Part shown: in pieces, positions 9,453 through 18,118 of the stretch | Position numbering within the stretch: the stretch's first letter is position 1 | Layout of the letters: each line of letters begins with the position of its first letter | DNA from: an uncultured Clostridia bacterium | GTDB lineage: Bacteria > Bacillota > Clostridia > TANB77 > CAG-508 | DNA length: 64,000 nt | Direction of reading: 5' to 3' | Assembly: GCA_934122235.1 (NCBI GenBank) | Contig: CAKOWE010000006.1 | Location: 27,241-91,240, forward strand | Notes under the pieces: generated by a model | Seen by the model: the letters and a program-made list of their open reading frames with translations, nothing else | Database searches by the model: none | Told to the model about the DNA's origin: nothing | Position numbers and translations under genes: made by a program

Positions 9453-10268
9453 TTATTTTAAAATTTTTAAAACATCTTTCGTTTCTTTTGTTCTATTAGA
9501 TTTGTTTATTATAATAACCATAATAGCAGTTAAAAGAAATGTTATACCATATGCCCATGCTACCATCCCTATTTTTCCTTGTACAATACTATCTCCAGCT
9601 ATAGTTGATGATATTACTGAAGGAAATCTTGCAAAAGTACAAATTAATACAAATTTAACATAATTTATTGGCAACAATCCTCCTATATATGTAAGTAAAT
9701 CTTTTGGCGTTCCCGGTATTGCAAACAATATTATCAAAACCGTTTCTATTGTTTTAGGATTTTTAAATGCTTTGCTATTTTCAATTTTATCTATTTTTTC
9801 TTTTTTAAATGATTGATATAGTAATTTTTTTCCATATTTTTTTACCAAAAAATATATAAATGTAGTGGTTATAAAAACAGAGGCACATATAAATATTGTA
9901 CCACCAACTGTACCATAGCACATTCCTGCTAGAACTTCTATAGGCTCCCCCGGCAATATAACCAATACTATTTGTGCTAATTGTAATACAAACAATAATA
10001 AAATTCCACTTATCCCTAATGCATCTATTTTTTCTTTAAACATCATTTGACCTTCTTTAGTTGATATTTCTTTCATTATTGGCATCAAATAGATAATTGC
10101 TCCTATAAATATTACTATTACAGCTATTAATAATGTTACTTTTAATAATTTTCTAAAAAAGTTATTGCTTTCTTTATTAGAAATTTCTTTTATTTTTTTC
10201 TTCTTGTATAAATTCATTGATTTTCCTTTGTATAACGAAATCACTTTTTTATTATTTGATTGCTCCAT
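9453..10268 (-). CDS. TVP38/TMEM64 (DedA superfamily) membrane protein
   Basis: A 271-residue integral membrane protein with a basic N-terminus (about 40 residues), a first helix near 50-75 and about five more helices. The conserved VTT-domain signature is visible as LLPGEPIEVLAGMCYGTVGG, with the later AIPGTPKDLLTYIGGLLP block that follows the re-entrant loop. DedA-superfamily proteins move lipids across membranes, and some return undecaprenyl phosphate across the cytoplasmic membrane. The ATG at 10268 with a GGTGA site is preferred over an in-frame GTG three codons upstream. Directly upstream is a DUF368 gene, the other family with this role, so the pair may be functionally linked. Confidence 0.85.
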   Translation of the reverse strand: MEQSNNKKVISLYKGKSMNLYKKKKIKEISNKESNNFFRKLLKVTLLIAVIVIFIGAIIYLMPIMKEISTKEGQMMFKEKIDALGISGILLLFVLQLAQIVLVILPGEPIEVLAGMCYGTVGGTIFICASVFITTTFIYFLVKKYGKKLLYQSFKKEKIDKIENSKAFKNPKTIETVLIILFAIPGTPKDLLTYIGGLLPINYVKFVLICTFARFPSVISSTIAGDSIVQGKIGMVAWAYGITFLLTAIMVIIINKSNRTKETKDVLKILK

Positions 10269-10324
10269 AATCTTCACCTTCTATTACTATTACTTTTGTA
10301 GTAAAATAAAAATTAATTATTAAA

Positions 10325-10356
10325 AATAAATGTGACCACAAATAGTCACATTTATT
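10325..10356 (-). terminator. terminator of the DUF368 gene
   Basis: Twelve-base-pair perfect stem (AATAAATGTGAC / GTCACATTTATT) with an eight-base loop beginning four bases after the DUF368 stop codon. Confidence 0.75.
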
Positions 10357-10359
10357 AAT

Positions 10360-11250
10360 TTATGATACTTTTTTTGATATAATTTTTTGAGCAAATTGTA
10401 AGCCAATTATGATTAAAGCTCCTATTATAAAATACCACACATTAAATGTCTCAAAATTCATAGGAGATTTTGGAATATTTAATGTTGTAGGTCCCATAAC
10501 AATAGAATAAAGTGACCCAACCATCAAGCCGATTATTGTATATATAGTTTGACTTCTATACTTCTCTAAAGCTTTCTTTATTAATTTTATAACTAATACT
10601 ACACCTGTAATTATTCCTAATCCAAAAATAAATAAAACAGGAACATAATTAAAATTAAAGTGAAAAAACTCTTTAATCGCAGAAATTATCGGTATGTATA
10701 AGCCAAATATTAATAATAATGTTGAGCCAGAAATCCCTGGTAATATCATAGCTGATATTGCTATCATTGCAGCAACAAAAATATATATTGCTAATCCTAT
10801 ATTTAAATTTGTTATATCTACCACTGTCTCAGAACCTGAAACAGGATTAAAATATGTAAGCAATGCAACCACAGCTATACCAATTAATGCAAATATTATG
10901 TTTATATATTTTCCTTTTATTGAGTCTCTCTCTTCTTTTATTATTATTGGTATTGCAAAAATTATAAATCCTAAAAACAAAGAACTTACATTGTATATCT
11001 GTTCTTCAAATAAACTTGTAAGTATAAAAGATGCAATTATCATACCTACAATCCAACCACACCCTAATTTAACTAAAAACTTAGCTGCCTCAAGCTTTTC
11101 TTCTTTCTTTCCAAATACTATATTATTAAGTGAATTTACAAATTTATCATAAAACCCTAAAACAAACGCAACTGTTCCGCCTGATACTCCTGGAACACTA
11201 TCTGCTAAAGCCATGCAAAATCCCCTTGATGCATTAACTATAAACTTCAT
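10360..11250 (-). CDS. DUF368 membrane protein (PopT-type polyprenyl-phosphate translocase)
   Basis: A 296-residue polytopic protein opening with the DUF368 signature GFCMALADSVPGVSGGTVAF and carrying the second internal copy ISAMILPGISGSTLLLIFGLY, the repeated PG-S-G motif of the family. About eight hydrophobic segments are visible. DUF368 proteins have been shown to act as undecaprenyl-phosphate translocases that recycle the cell-wall lipid carrier. It starts with a good AGGAGGACAAT-type ribosome site and is followed by the TVP38/DedA gene on the same strand. uppP, which makes the same carrier monophosphate, lies 43 kb away in the window. Confidence 0.9.
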   Translation of the reverse strand: MKFIVNASRGFCMALADSVPGVSGGTVAFVLGFYDKFVNSLNNIVFGKKEEKLEAAKFLVKLGCGWIVGMIIASFILTSLFEEQIYNVSSLFLGFIIFAIPIIIKEERDSIKGKYINIIFALIGIAVVALLTYFNPVSGSETVVDITNLNIGLAIYIFVAAMIAISAMILPGISGSTLLLIFGLYIPIISAIKEFFHFNFNYVPVLFIFGLGIITGVVLVIKLIKKALEKYRSQTIYTIIGLMVGSLYSIVMGPTTLNIPKSPMNFETFNVWYFIIGALIIIGLQFAQKIISKKVS

Positions 11251-11348
11251 ATTGTCCTCCTTTGTATATCAATAATATTTGTTAGTATAGCACAACGCGT
11301 AACTGTTTGTCTATATTTACAGCAAATTATTTACCATTTTTAATATAA

Positions 11349-13187
11349 TTATCTTTCATCTAAAGTAACCATTTTTCCACTATTTCTATCATATGTATAA
11401 AAGTTATCTAAATTTTCTTCAAATAATCCTGTTAATTTTAACAATGCTCTTTTTTGCTGTTCTTGTGGTTCATATTTATAATTTCCATTTTCATCTTTTA
11501 ATCCATTTAATTTATTATAAAAATATCTATAAATAGATTCACCTGTGGAAAACCAATAAACCATAACCTCCTCATTAATATTATTGGTTAAATTTGCTCT
11601 AAAAAACATAGGAATAGAAGTTTTAGCATATTCAGTAATTTCTCTTTCCTTAGCATAATAAACTACTCTAACTCTTGCCATATGTTCAATATCATTCTTA
11701 TTATCAGAACGACTAGAAAGTTTTTTAAATTCTTGTTCATACACAGTATTTAACTCTTTATTATCTTGTATTTTCTTTTTTAATAAATCTGAATCAGCCA
11801 ATAGGTCTACCTGTTGATTTATTCTTTTTTCTATTTCTCCTTGTATCAAATTTTCTCTTAAAGCTTTAAACTCTTCCAACATTTTTTCTTTTACTTTTTC
11901 TCTTGTTGCTTGATTATCGCCATATTTGCTTTGAAATTCCGTTCTTATTCTTTTTTCATATCTCTTTAACAAATTATATTCACTCTCTAAATTTCTCTCT
12001 CTTAGATCCTCTATTGAATTAATATCTTGATGTTCTCTTCTAACTTCTCTTTCAATTCTTTCTGTTTTCTCTGCACCTATTACCGTAAAATCTGGCATAT
12101 CTGTTCTTTTAGAAATTAATCCATCTTTTGTTTTTTGTTCCTCATGATAACTAGCTCCAGTTGCTAAAAATTCAGCATCTAAATAATCTAATCCTCCTTT
12201 ACCTTGAGCTTCAAATTTAATTTTACAATTTTCGTTTACAGTTGTGTCTTTGTTAGAAAATTTTACACTATATCCAGTATTTACAGCTCGAAAACCTGGC
12301 TTCTTTATTGCTTTTGCTTGTCTTTCTTCCTCTGTACCCCAAAACTTAAATGTTGCAAATTTTGCCAAATTAGACACAAAATAAGCACTCATTTCATACT
12401 GTAATTCTCTTAAAGTTTTTGAATAAACATCCGTGGTTCTTGCAAGATTACGCTCTCCATATTTTACGTTTTCTTTTGCAAAATTCAGTTCCTTATTTTT
12501 ATCATTCAAATCAGCTTCAATAGCTTCCGGCGTAATTAAATATTCACTTAATTCACCTTCTATATTATCTGTTTCATTAGCATCTTTAATTAATTGTTGT
12601 AATACTTCATTTCCTCTTTCTTTTGACATAGAATTTAATTTTGATTTTAGCTCTTTAATTCTTGTACTTAAATTCAACATTCTTTGTTCATTTATTTCTA
12701 TAAATTCATTATGTTCACTTATTCTTCTTGAAGTTGCTTCTAGTTCCTCAGCTAATTCATTTAATTTTTCATTCAAATCATCATTACCAATTCTAAACTT
12801 TTTAGGAGGAACAGTAGTTATTACACTAAAAGCAATTAAATCCTTAAAAGTAATTTCAGATATCTTATTTAATATACCTTGTTGATTTATATTAGGATTT
12901 TCCTTTATTTCACTTAAAATCTCAGTAAATTCATTTCTTGTTTTAGTTGCAATACTATCTGGACTTTTTATACGACCTTCTATAAATCCTTCTGCTCCTG
13001 GAAATACTGTTTCATAAGTTGTTCCAGCAGTATATATTAAGTTTTGAATTGTTCTTTTTAATGTAACTATATAATTTCTTTCTTCTAGCATTTCTTGCAT
13101 TTTATCATTTTGTGCTTTTTTTAATTCTATTAACTGTCTCTCTGCAGATTTTGCTACATCTTGAGGTATCATTTTATCTTTTTTCAT
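11349..13187 (-). CDS. large coiled-coil protein of unknown function
   Basis: A 612-residue, charged, largely helical protein that I do not recognise. Residues 1-45 and about 150-270 are strongly coiled-coil (for example EEMLEE, NEKLNELAEELEATSRRISEH). A middle part near 310-390 looks globular (GYSVKFSNKDTTVNENCKIK and GKGGLDYLDAEFLATGASYH), and a second helical stretch runs from about 410 to 560. There is no signal peptide or membrane segment, so it is probably cytoplasmic. The frame extends nine codons further to a TTG fused to the AAGGAG site; the ATG used here is twelve bases after that site. It is divergent from the next gene, and a bidirectional control region lies between them. Confidence 0.75.
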   Translation of the reverse strand: MKKDKMIPQDVAKSAERQLIELKKAQNDKMQEMLEERNYIVTLKRTIQNLIYTAGTTYETVFPGAEGFIEGRIKSPDSIATKTRNEFTEILSEIKENPNINQQGILNKISEITFKDLIAFSVITTVPPKKFRIGNDDLNEKLNELAEELEATSRRISEHNEFIEINEQRMLNLSTRIKELKSKLNSMSKERGNEVLQQLIKDANETDNIEGELSEYLITPEAIEADLNDKNKELNFAKENVKYGERNLARTTDVYSKTLRELQYEMSAYFVSNLAKFATFKFWGTEEERQAKAIKKPGFRAVNTGYSVKFSNKDTTVNENCKIKFEAQGKGGLDYLDAEFLATGASYHEEQKTKDGLISKRTDMPDFTVIGAEKTERIEREVRREHQDINSIEDLRERNLESEYNLLKRYEKRIRTEFQSKYGDNQATREKVKEKMLEEFKALRENLIQGEIEKRINQQVDLLADSDLLKKKIQDNKELNTVYEQEFKKLSSRSDNKNDIEHMARVRVVYYAKEREITEYAKTSIPMFFRANLTNNINEEVMVYWFSTGESIYRYFYNKLNGLKDENGNYKYEPQEQQKRALLKLTGLFEENLDNFYTYDRNSGKMVTLDER

Positions 13188-13355
13188 AATGAATCTCAAC
13201 TCCTTCTTGGTCAAAAAACTTTAACATAATATATATTTTACCACATTTTCTAAATTATGTAAACATTGTTTGCTTCTTAAATTTGATATAATTTTAATAT
13301 TTTTCAAATTTATTGTAAATACTACTTATATATTTTATTTTGACTGGAGGTTTTT

Positions 13356-13796
13356 ATGGAAAATAACAATTTAAATGTTCTAGATGAAGTTAACAAAGGT
13401 GCAACAATGGGAATGGATGCTATTTCTTATGTATCTGAAAAAGTTAAAGATGAAAATTTCAAACAAGTTTTAAACACAGAATACAGTAAATATCAAAATA
13501 TATATAATAGAGTAAACAACTTATATTCACATTATAGTTCTAAACAGCCACACGAAACGAATCAAATGACTAAAATAATGACTTGGTATGGTATACAAAT
13601 GAAAACTATTACAGATGATACAACTTCAAAATTATCAGAATTATTAATGCAAGGAACCAATATGGGCATCATAGAAGGAAGAAGATTAATCAATCAAAAT
13701 AATCATAATCAAATAGGAGAAGACGTAAAAAATATTCTAAACGACTTTGTTGTCATGCAAGAAGATAGCGTTGAAACATTAAAAAAATATTTATAA
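13356..13796 (+). CDS. small four-helix-bundle (ferritin-like) protein of unknown function
   Basis: A 146-residue all-helical protein preceded by a GGAGG site. The segments MGMDAISYVSEKVKDE, YSKYQNIYNRVNNLYSHY, TWYGIQMKTITDDTTSKLSE and LMQGTNMGIIEGRRLI fall into four helices, as in ferritin-like bundles. Clostridial genomes carry similar uncharacterised proteins with the SELLMQGTNMGII block. No clear di-iron ligand set (paired E..H motifs) is visible, so iron binding is not claimed. It stands alone between a divergent coiled-coil gene and a convergent DHHW gene. Confidence 0.7.
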   Translation: MENNNLNVLDEVNKGATMGMDAISYVSEKVKDENFKQVLNTEYSKYQNIYNRVNNLYSHYSSKQPHETNQMTKIMTWYGIQMKTITDDTTSKLSELLMQGTNMGIIEGRRLINQNNHNQIGEDVKNILNDFVVMQEDSVETLKKYL

Positions 13797-13837
13797 ATTA
13801 AAAGGTATAAACATGCACAACGTTTATACCTTTTAAT
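13797..13837. terminator. bidirectional terminator
   Basis: Sixteen-base-pair perfect stem (13797-13812 with 13822-13837, core AAAAGGTATAAAC) between convergent genes; the arms touch both stop codons. Confidence 0.9.
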
Positions 13838-14923
13838 TTATTTCAATACATTTTGGTTTAATACTAATGTACTATATAAAAACAAAACATCTTGAGAATC
13901 AAAATTTATATATTTATCCAATAATTCACTAGAAATATATCTCAAATCTACTAAAGTTATTTTTCTATAATTTTCTATTAATAATGGTGCAATGCTACTG
14001 CCAAATGAGTCTCTAAATAATATTAATTCTTTTTCTGTATCAGAATTTAAATTTTGTATTGTTATTAGTGCTGTTGCTCCATTTAAATAAGTATCATACT
14101 TATCAGCAGTTAATGATGTACTATAAACTGTTCCAAATTGTTGTGTTTCATAATTATATGTGATACATTTTTCAATCGTTTCATTAGTTAGAGTATATAA
14201 TTCATCTGGTAATACATCAATTGCTAACTGTCCATAATATGCTCCATAAAATTTACCAAAACTATTTTTTAAATATTCATTTTGTGAGGTGTTTTTTAAG
14301 TTCATATTATTTTCTATTTTGCTAACAACATTCCTTAAATTCTCTTGTTTCCAATGTAAATCTGTTTTATAATAATCACTTAAAGTTAAGTCGTCTCTTA
14401 TATCAATATAATTCATTTTGTTCAATTGTGCATTAGCAATTCTTACCAATCCTTCATAATCTATTTTTAAATGTTCATCATTTTCCAAATAATAATTTTT
14501 ATCAGGGATAATAGCATAATACACATTCATACCTTGCAAATATCTATCATACACATAATTTATTTTATTTAAGGATTTTTGTAAATTTGCTTCATTTAAC
14601 GGATATTCCATTTTATATAGAATTCCATCTTTTTCAAACAAATTATTATTATCTAGTTTTTTATAAATGTTAGTACTAGCAAATGATTTTATTCTTCTTA
14701 AATAATCTCTAGCAACAAATTGATCTTCCACATAGTTTTCTAATTTTGTGGACATATCACCACTTGTAAGAGTTTGAAAATTTATAGTAGGAAACTGGTT
14801 CAATCTTCTTCTTTCCGATACAGAAATATCCTTGTCTTTTATTGACACATTAAAAATAAGCGTTATACTTAAAATTAAAACAAATCCAACAGTAATAACT
14901 AGATTTTTAATTTTATCCCCCAT
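13838..14923 (-). CDS. DHHW/AlgX-like protein, partner of the AlgI-type acyltransferase
   Basis: A 361-residue protein with an N-terminal membrane anchor (about residues 8-28) and a long extracellular domain. The motif TDLHWKQ corresponds to the DHHW signature, and the later LILFRDSFGSSIAPLL carries the DSFG serine block; both are typical of SGNH-like AlgJ/AlgX/DHHW proteins, which finish O-acetyl transfer to exopolysaccharides outside the cell. The start at 14923 follows a GGGGTG site; an in-frame GTG three codons upstream is less likely. It lies 17 bases after the true stop of the MBOAT gene (read through its frameshift), so the two form an operon for polysaccharide O-acylation. Confidence 0.8.
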   Translation of the reverse strand: MGDKIKNLVITVGFVLILSITLIFNVSIKDKDISVSERRRLNQFPTINFQTLTSGDMSTKLENYVEDQFVARDYLRRIKSFASTNIYKKLDNNNLFEKDGILYKMEYPLNEANLQKSLNKINYVYDRYLQGMNVYYAIIPDKNYYLENDEHLKIDYEGLVRIANAQLNKMNYIDIRDDLTLSDYYKTDLHWKQENLRNVVSKIENNMNLKNTSQNEYLKNSFGKFYGAYYGQLAIDVLPDELYTLTNETIEKCITYNYETQQFGTVYSTSLTADKYDTYLNGATALITIQNLNSDTEKELILFRDSFGSSIAPLLIENYRKITLVDLRYISSELLDKYINFDSQDVLFLYSTLVLNQNVLK

Positions 14924-14940
14924 ATAAATCACCCCATTTT

Positions 14941-16327
14941 CTAAAATCTAAAATACAAAAACGGATTAAAAGAACCGGTCAATTATGTAGCAAGTAGATA
15001 AAAGCATTACTACTGCTAGCCAAAATGGTTCTAAAAAGTTAAATAACTTGTGAAATTTTTCTGTTTTTGTAATATTCCTAAATATTGGAGTAGAACCTAA
15101 TATTCCAACTATTATAATTATAAAATAGCTTTTAAAATAATATATACTTTCTTTAGTTGCAAAATAATTAGTTTTTACAGCAACAAGCCCTTCTATATTT
15201 CTAACAATTTCTTCTATTCCTTCTCCACTAAATATAATAAAACTAATCATAATAATTAGCAATGTACATATTCTAGATAAAAAAATGGGAACTTTATTAG
15301 AAATCTTATTTAAAAAAATTTTTTCTATTATTAATATTATTCCAAAATATATACCCCAAACAATAAAATTCCAAGCTGCCCCATGCCATAATCCTGTCAA
15401 AAACCAAACAATCAAAATATTTCTAACCCATTTTATTGTTGAAACTCTATTTCCTCCAAGAGGAATATAAATATAATCTCTAAACCAAGAGCTTAGCGAA
15501 ATATGCCATCTCTTCCAAAATTCTCTCACGTTACTTGATATATATGGATAATTAAAATTCTCTGTAAATTCAAATCCAAACATTTTTCCCAAACCTATTG
15601 CCATATCTGAATATCCAGAAAAATCAAAATAAATCTGTAACATATTAGCAATAGCGTATAACCAATAAAATAACACACTGTTATCATTGCTATTTAAGAA
15701 TACACTACACAGTTCTCCTAAAACATTTGCAATTAATACTTTCTTGCCTAAACCTACAATAAATCTACGCACACCTATAGAAAATTTTAAAAAGGTATGT
15801 GTTCTTTGGGTTATTTGTTTTTCAATTGTTGAATATCTTACAATAGGTCCTGCAATCAATTGAGGAAATAACGAAATATACATAGCAAGATTAAAAAAAT
15901 TTTTTTGAACATCTACATCTTTTCTATACACATCAACAATGTAGCTTATCAATTGAAATGTATAAAAAGATATACCTATTGGTAATGCAACATATATAAA
16001 ATCTATTTTTTTAGAAAGCCATAAATTTATGTTTTGTATTATAAAATTTGTATACTTGAAATACACTAATATCCCTACATTTATAAATATGGATAATATT
16101 AAAAATATTTTATCATATTTTCTATACTTATTTATTAAAATTCCAAATATATATGTAATAATAATAGAGATTACCATAGTTATTACATACTTAGGCTCTC
16201 CATAAAAATAAAATAAAAGAGATGCCACTAACAAAACTATGTTTTTAAACTTATGCGGTACTATATAGTAAATTGCCAACACAATAGGTAAAAAATAAAA
16301 TATAAATGTTATACTTGAAAATACCAT
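14941..16327 (-). CDS. AlgI/DltB-like MBOAT O-acyltransferase, with +1 frameshift at CGG
   Basis: A membrane-bound O-acyltransferase with about ten helices. FWKRWHISLSSWFRDYIYIP and the catalytic-histidine block TGLWHGAAWNFIVWG are the family signatures. It transfers acyl groups across the membrane to cell-surface polysaccharide, with the downstream DHHW protein as likely partner. The conventional frame stops at 14966 with a tail DRFF. At 14975-14977 that frame meets CGG. Skipping the C and reading GGT gives GSFNPFLYFRF and a stop at 14941, and an NPF-YFRF tail is what clostridial family members carry. The restored protein is 461 residues. Without the shift the enzyme loses only its last residues, so the site is easily missed. 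Confidence 0.8.
14975..14977 (-). other. CGG(+1) recoding site in the MBOAT gene
   Basis: Sequence context on the minus strand: ATT GAC C GGT TCT TTT. Zero frame after CGG reads two codons then TAA; the +1 frame restores the family C-terminus. Confidence 0.75.
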
Positions 16328-16347
16328 TTTCTTCTCCTTACAAAATA

Positions 16348-16382
16348 ATATCGCCGTTGTAATATTGTTTAGACGGCGATAT
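16348..16382 (-). terminator. hairpin after the DUF4358-like gene
   Basis: Ten-base-pair perfect stem ATATCGCCGT / ACGGCGATAT with a 15-base loop and a moderately T-rich tail on the minus strand, just before the ribosome site of the MBOAT gene. Confidence 0.7.
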
Positions 16383-16404
16383 CTTGTATATTAGATATTA
16401 TAAA

Positions 16405-16992
16405 TTACTCAACAACAAACATTTGAGGTGGTAATTCTATTTCTGATTCTGATCTTTCATATTCTTGTCCTACTGTTTCTGCCACCTTCTTAAATTTATC
16501 ATATACAGTTTTTGCTGTTTCTGCATTAGACATTACTAGGCAAACAACATTTCCTGAACTTGTAGAATAAATTTTCTCTGCTGAAACACATATCCATTTT
16601 CTCTCATTAATATTTTCATTCATTTCTCTTGCAATTTTGTTAGCATCTACACCTGATTTTACTTTTGCTAGAACGAATGAATAAGCTTGAGAACTCATTA
16701 ATGGTTCTGATACTACTAAATATTCTAAATCTTTACCATTATCAAGTCCTGTATATGCTTTAACCATATCATCATCTGAAACATTTATTTCAGATGTTTC
16801 TAAATGTGGTAAGTCATCATTTCCCTCATATACTTTTTCTACTATGTTTTTTAAATCTTTTGAACTATTTATTTCTCCTAATTTTGTTTGTACTTCCTGA
16901 CTCTTATTAGAATTTAATACTACAGCTAGTATAATTGCTCCAATTACAGCAACTACTATAACTATAGTCATTATTATTGATGATTTTTTCAT
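16405..16992 (-). CDS. DUF4358-like membrane-anchored protein
   Basis: A 195-residue protein with a basic start and one N-terminal hydrophobic helix (about residues 6-26), no lipobox cysteine, and an extracellular domain. The order of segments KNIVEKVYEG, MVKAYTGLD, YLVVSEPLMSSQAYSFVLAKVK and NVVCLVMSNAETAKTVYDKFK resembles DUF4358 proteins, which are small secreted or lipid-anchored proteins of Firmicutes without a known role. It is directly upstream of the MBOAT/DHHW pair but separated by a hairpin, so cotranscription is uncertain. Confidence 0.6.
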   Translation of the reverse strand: MKKSSIIMTIVIVVAVIGAIILAVVLNSNKSQEVQTKLGEINSSKDLKNIVEKVYEGNDDLPHLETSEINVSDDDMVKAYTGLDNGKDLEYLVVSEPLMSSQAYSFVLAKVKSGVDANKIAREMNENINERKWICVSAEKIYSTSSGNVVCLVMSNAETAKTVYDKFKKVAETVGQEYERSESEIELPPQMFVVE

Positions 16993-17060
16993 ATTATTTC
17001 CCCCTTTTTCTTTAGTTACACTATTATTATACTATAATACATTTAAATATTCAATATATT

Positions 17061-18002
17061 TTATTTTTTCTCTTTATTTCTTTTATCTTGAATAATTTCC
17101 ATCTCTTTTTCTGTAATCAATTTGACATTGTTCTCTTTAGCCCATGCTACACACCCTTTTAATACTGTACTTAAAAACACCCTAGGAACTTTAACTAATT
17201 TAGAACATGCTTCATCTGTAAACTTTATCTCTGGGTCAATTCTTGAAGCAGCATATTTTACTGTATCTAAACTAATTCCCTTGCTTGCAGGAATTGGCTC
17301 TGATATAGGTCTTTTAAATCTAGTATACCAAAAGTTTTTATTATCCCTGTATCCATAATCTACTGGTATCTGTGGGAAATTATTAGAATTAACCCCATTT
17401 ATAATGGCATCATAGTATTGTGGTTTTATTAATATATTATCAATTTTTAAAATAAAATGAGCACCATATTTACTGGTAATTCCATTAAATTGATGAAATG
17501 GAGGAAAATATTCATCTTGTACAACATCATTTTCTGCTCCATCTAATTCTTTTACCCATGTACATTCAAACACTTGAAATGCCTCTTTTATAATTTTAGG
17601 ATATTTTTCATTTGGATTTTCTCTTGCTCTTTTGCCATCTACTAGTTCAAAAATGCAATCTTTCATTTTTTCTTCAGTTGTTTCTCCTGGATAGCCTAAT
17701 CTTACAGCCTCTTTAAAATATCTCTTTTTGTCAGTTATAAAATTAATAGTGCATTTACCGGTTCTTAAAATATTTTTAGCAGTATTAGAACTATTTCTGC
17801 AACAAAGAAGCATTGCATAATATTCCTTTCCAGCAATATAATATGGAAAACATAGTGAATATGACCCTAAGTTAGTTTCTCCTGATTCACTTAATGTTCC
17901 TATCTCAGTTGTTGGCATTGGAAAAAAACTGGATGTTTGATAAAAATTATCAACAATCCTTAGGTCTTTAAAACCATTTAACTCCTCAATTTTCTTTTGC
18001 AT
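17061..18002 (-). CDS. flavin-reductase-like protein with C-terminal PCP_red-like domain
   Basis: A 313-residue protein. Residues about 20-220 look like an FMN-binding split barrel of flavin reductase type: LGSYSLCFPYYIAGKEYYAMLLCCRNSSNTAKNILRTG is the conserved flavin-contact half. The C-terminal 50-60 residues (DPEIKFTDEACSKLVKVP followed by VLKGCVAWAKENN) resemble the small protochlorophyllide-reductase C-terminal (PCP_red) domain found in redox proteins. Cytoplasmic oxidoreductase is the safest call; substrate unknown. The ATG at 18002 with an AAAGGA site is preferred over a TTG three codons upstream. It appears monocistronic. Confidence 0.6.
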   Translation of the reverse strand: MQKKIEELNGFKDLRIVDNFYQTSSFFPMPTTEIGTLSESGETNLGSYSLCFPYYIAGKEYYAMLLCCRNSSNTAKNILRTGKCTINFITDKKRYFKEAVRLGYPGETTEEKMKDCIFELVDGKRARENPNEKYPKIIKEAFQVFECTWVKELDGAENDVVQDEYFPPFHQFNGITSKYGAHFILKIDNILIKPQYYDAIINGVNSNNFPQIPVDYGYRDNKNFWYTRFKRPISEPIPASKGISLDTVKYAASRIDPEIKFTDEACSKLVKVPRVFLSTVLKGCVAWAKENNVKLITEKEMEIIQDKRNKEKK

Positions 18003-18118
18003 AATTCTCAAATCCTTTCTTTATTAATATATTTATTATTTTCAACAAAATATAAATATTCACAAAGATAACTAAATAATTTATATTATTTATATACTAA
18101 AATAGCAATAATTAATCT

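Noticed and set aside
10694..11152. 152-residue plus-strand frame
   Set aside because: Antisense to the DUF368 gene whose family motifs are unambiguous.
12433..12885. 150-residue plus-strand frame
   Set aside because: Antisense to the long coiled-coil gene; serine/phenylalanine-rich mirror of Lys/Glu codons.
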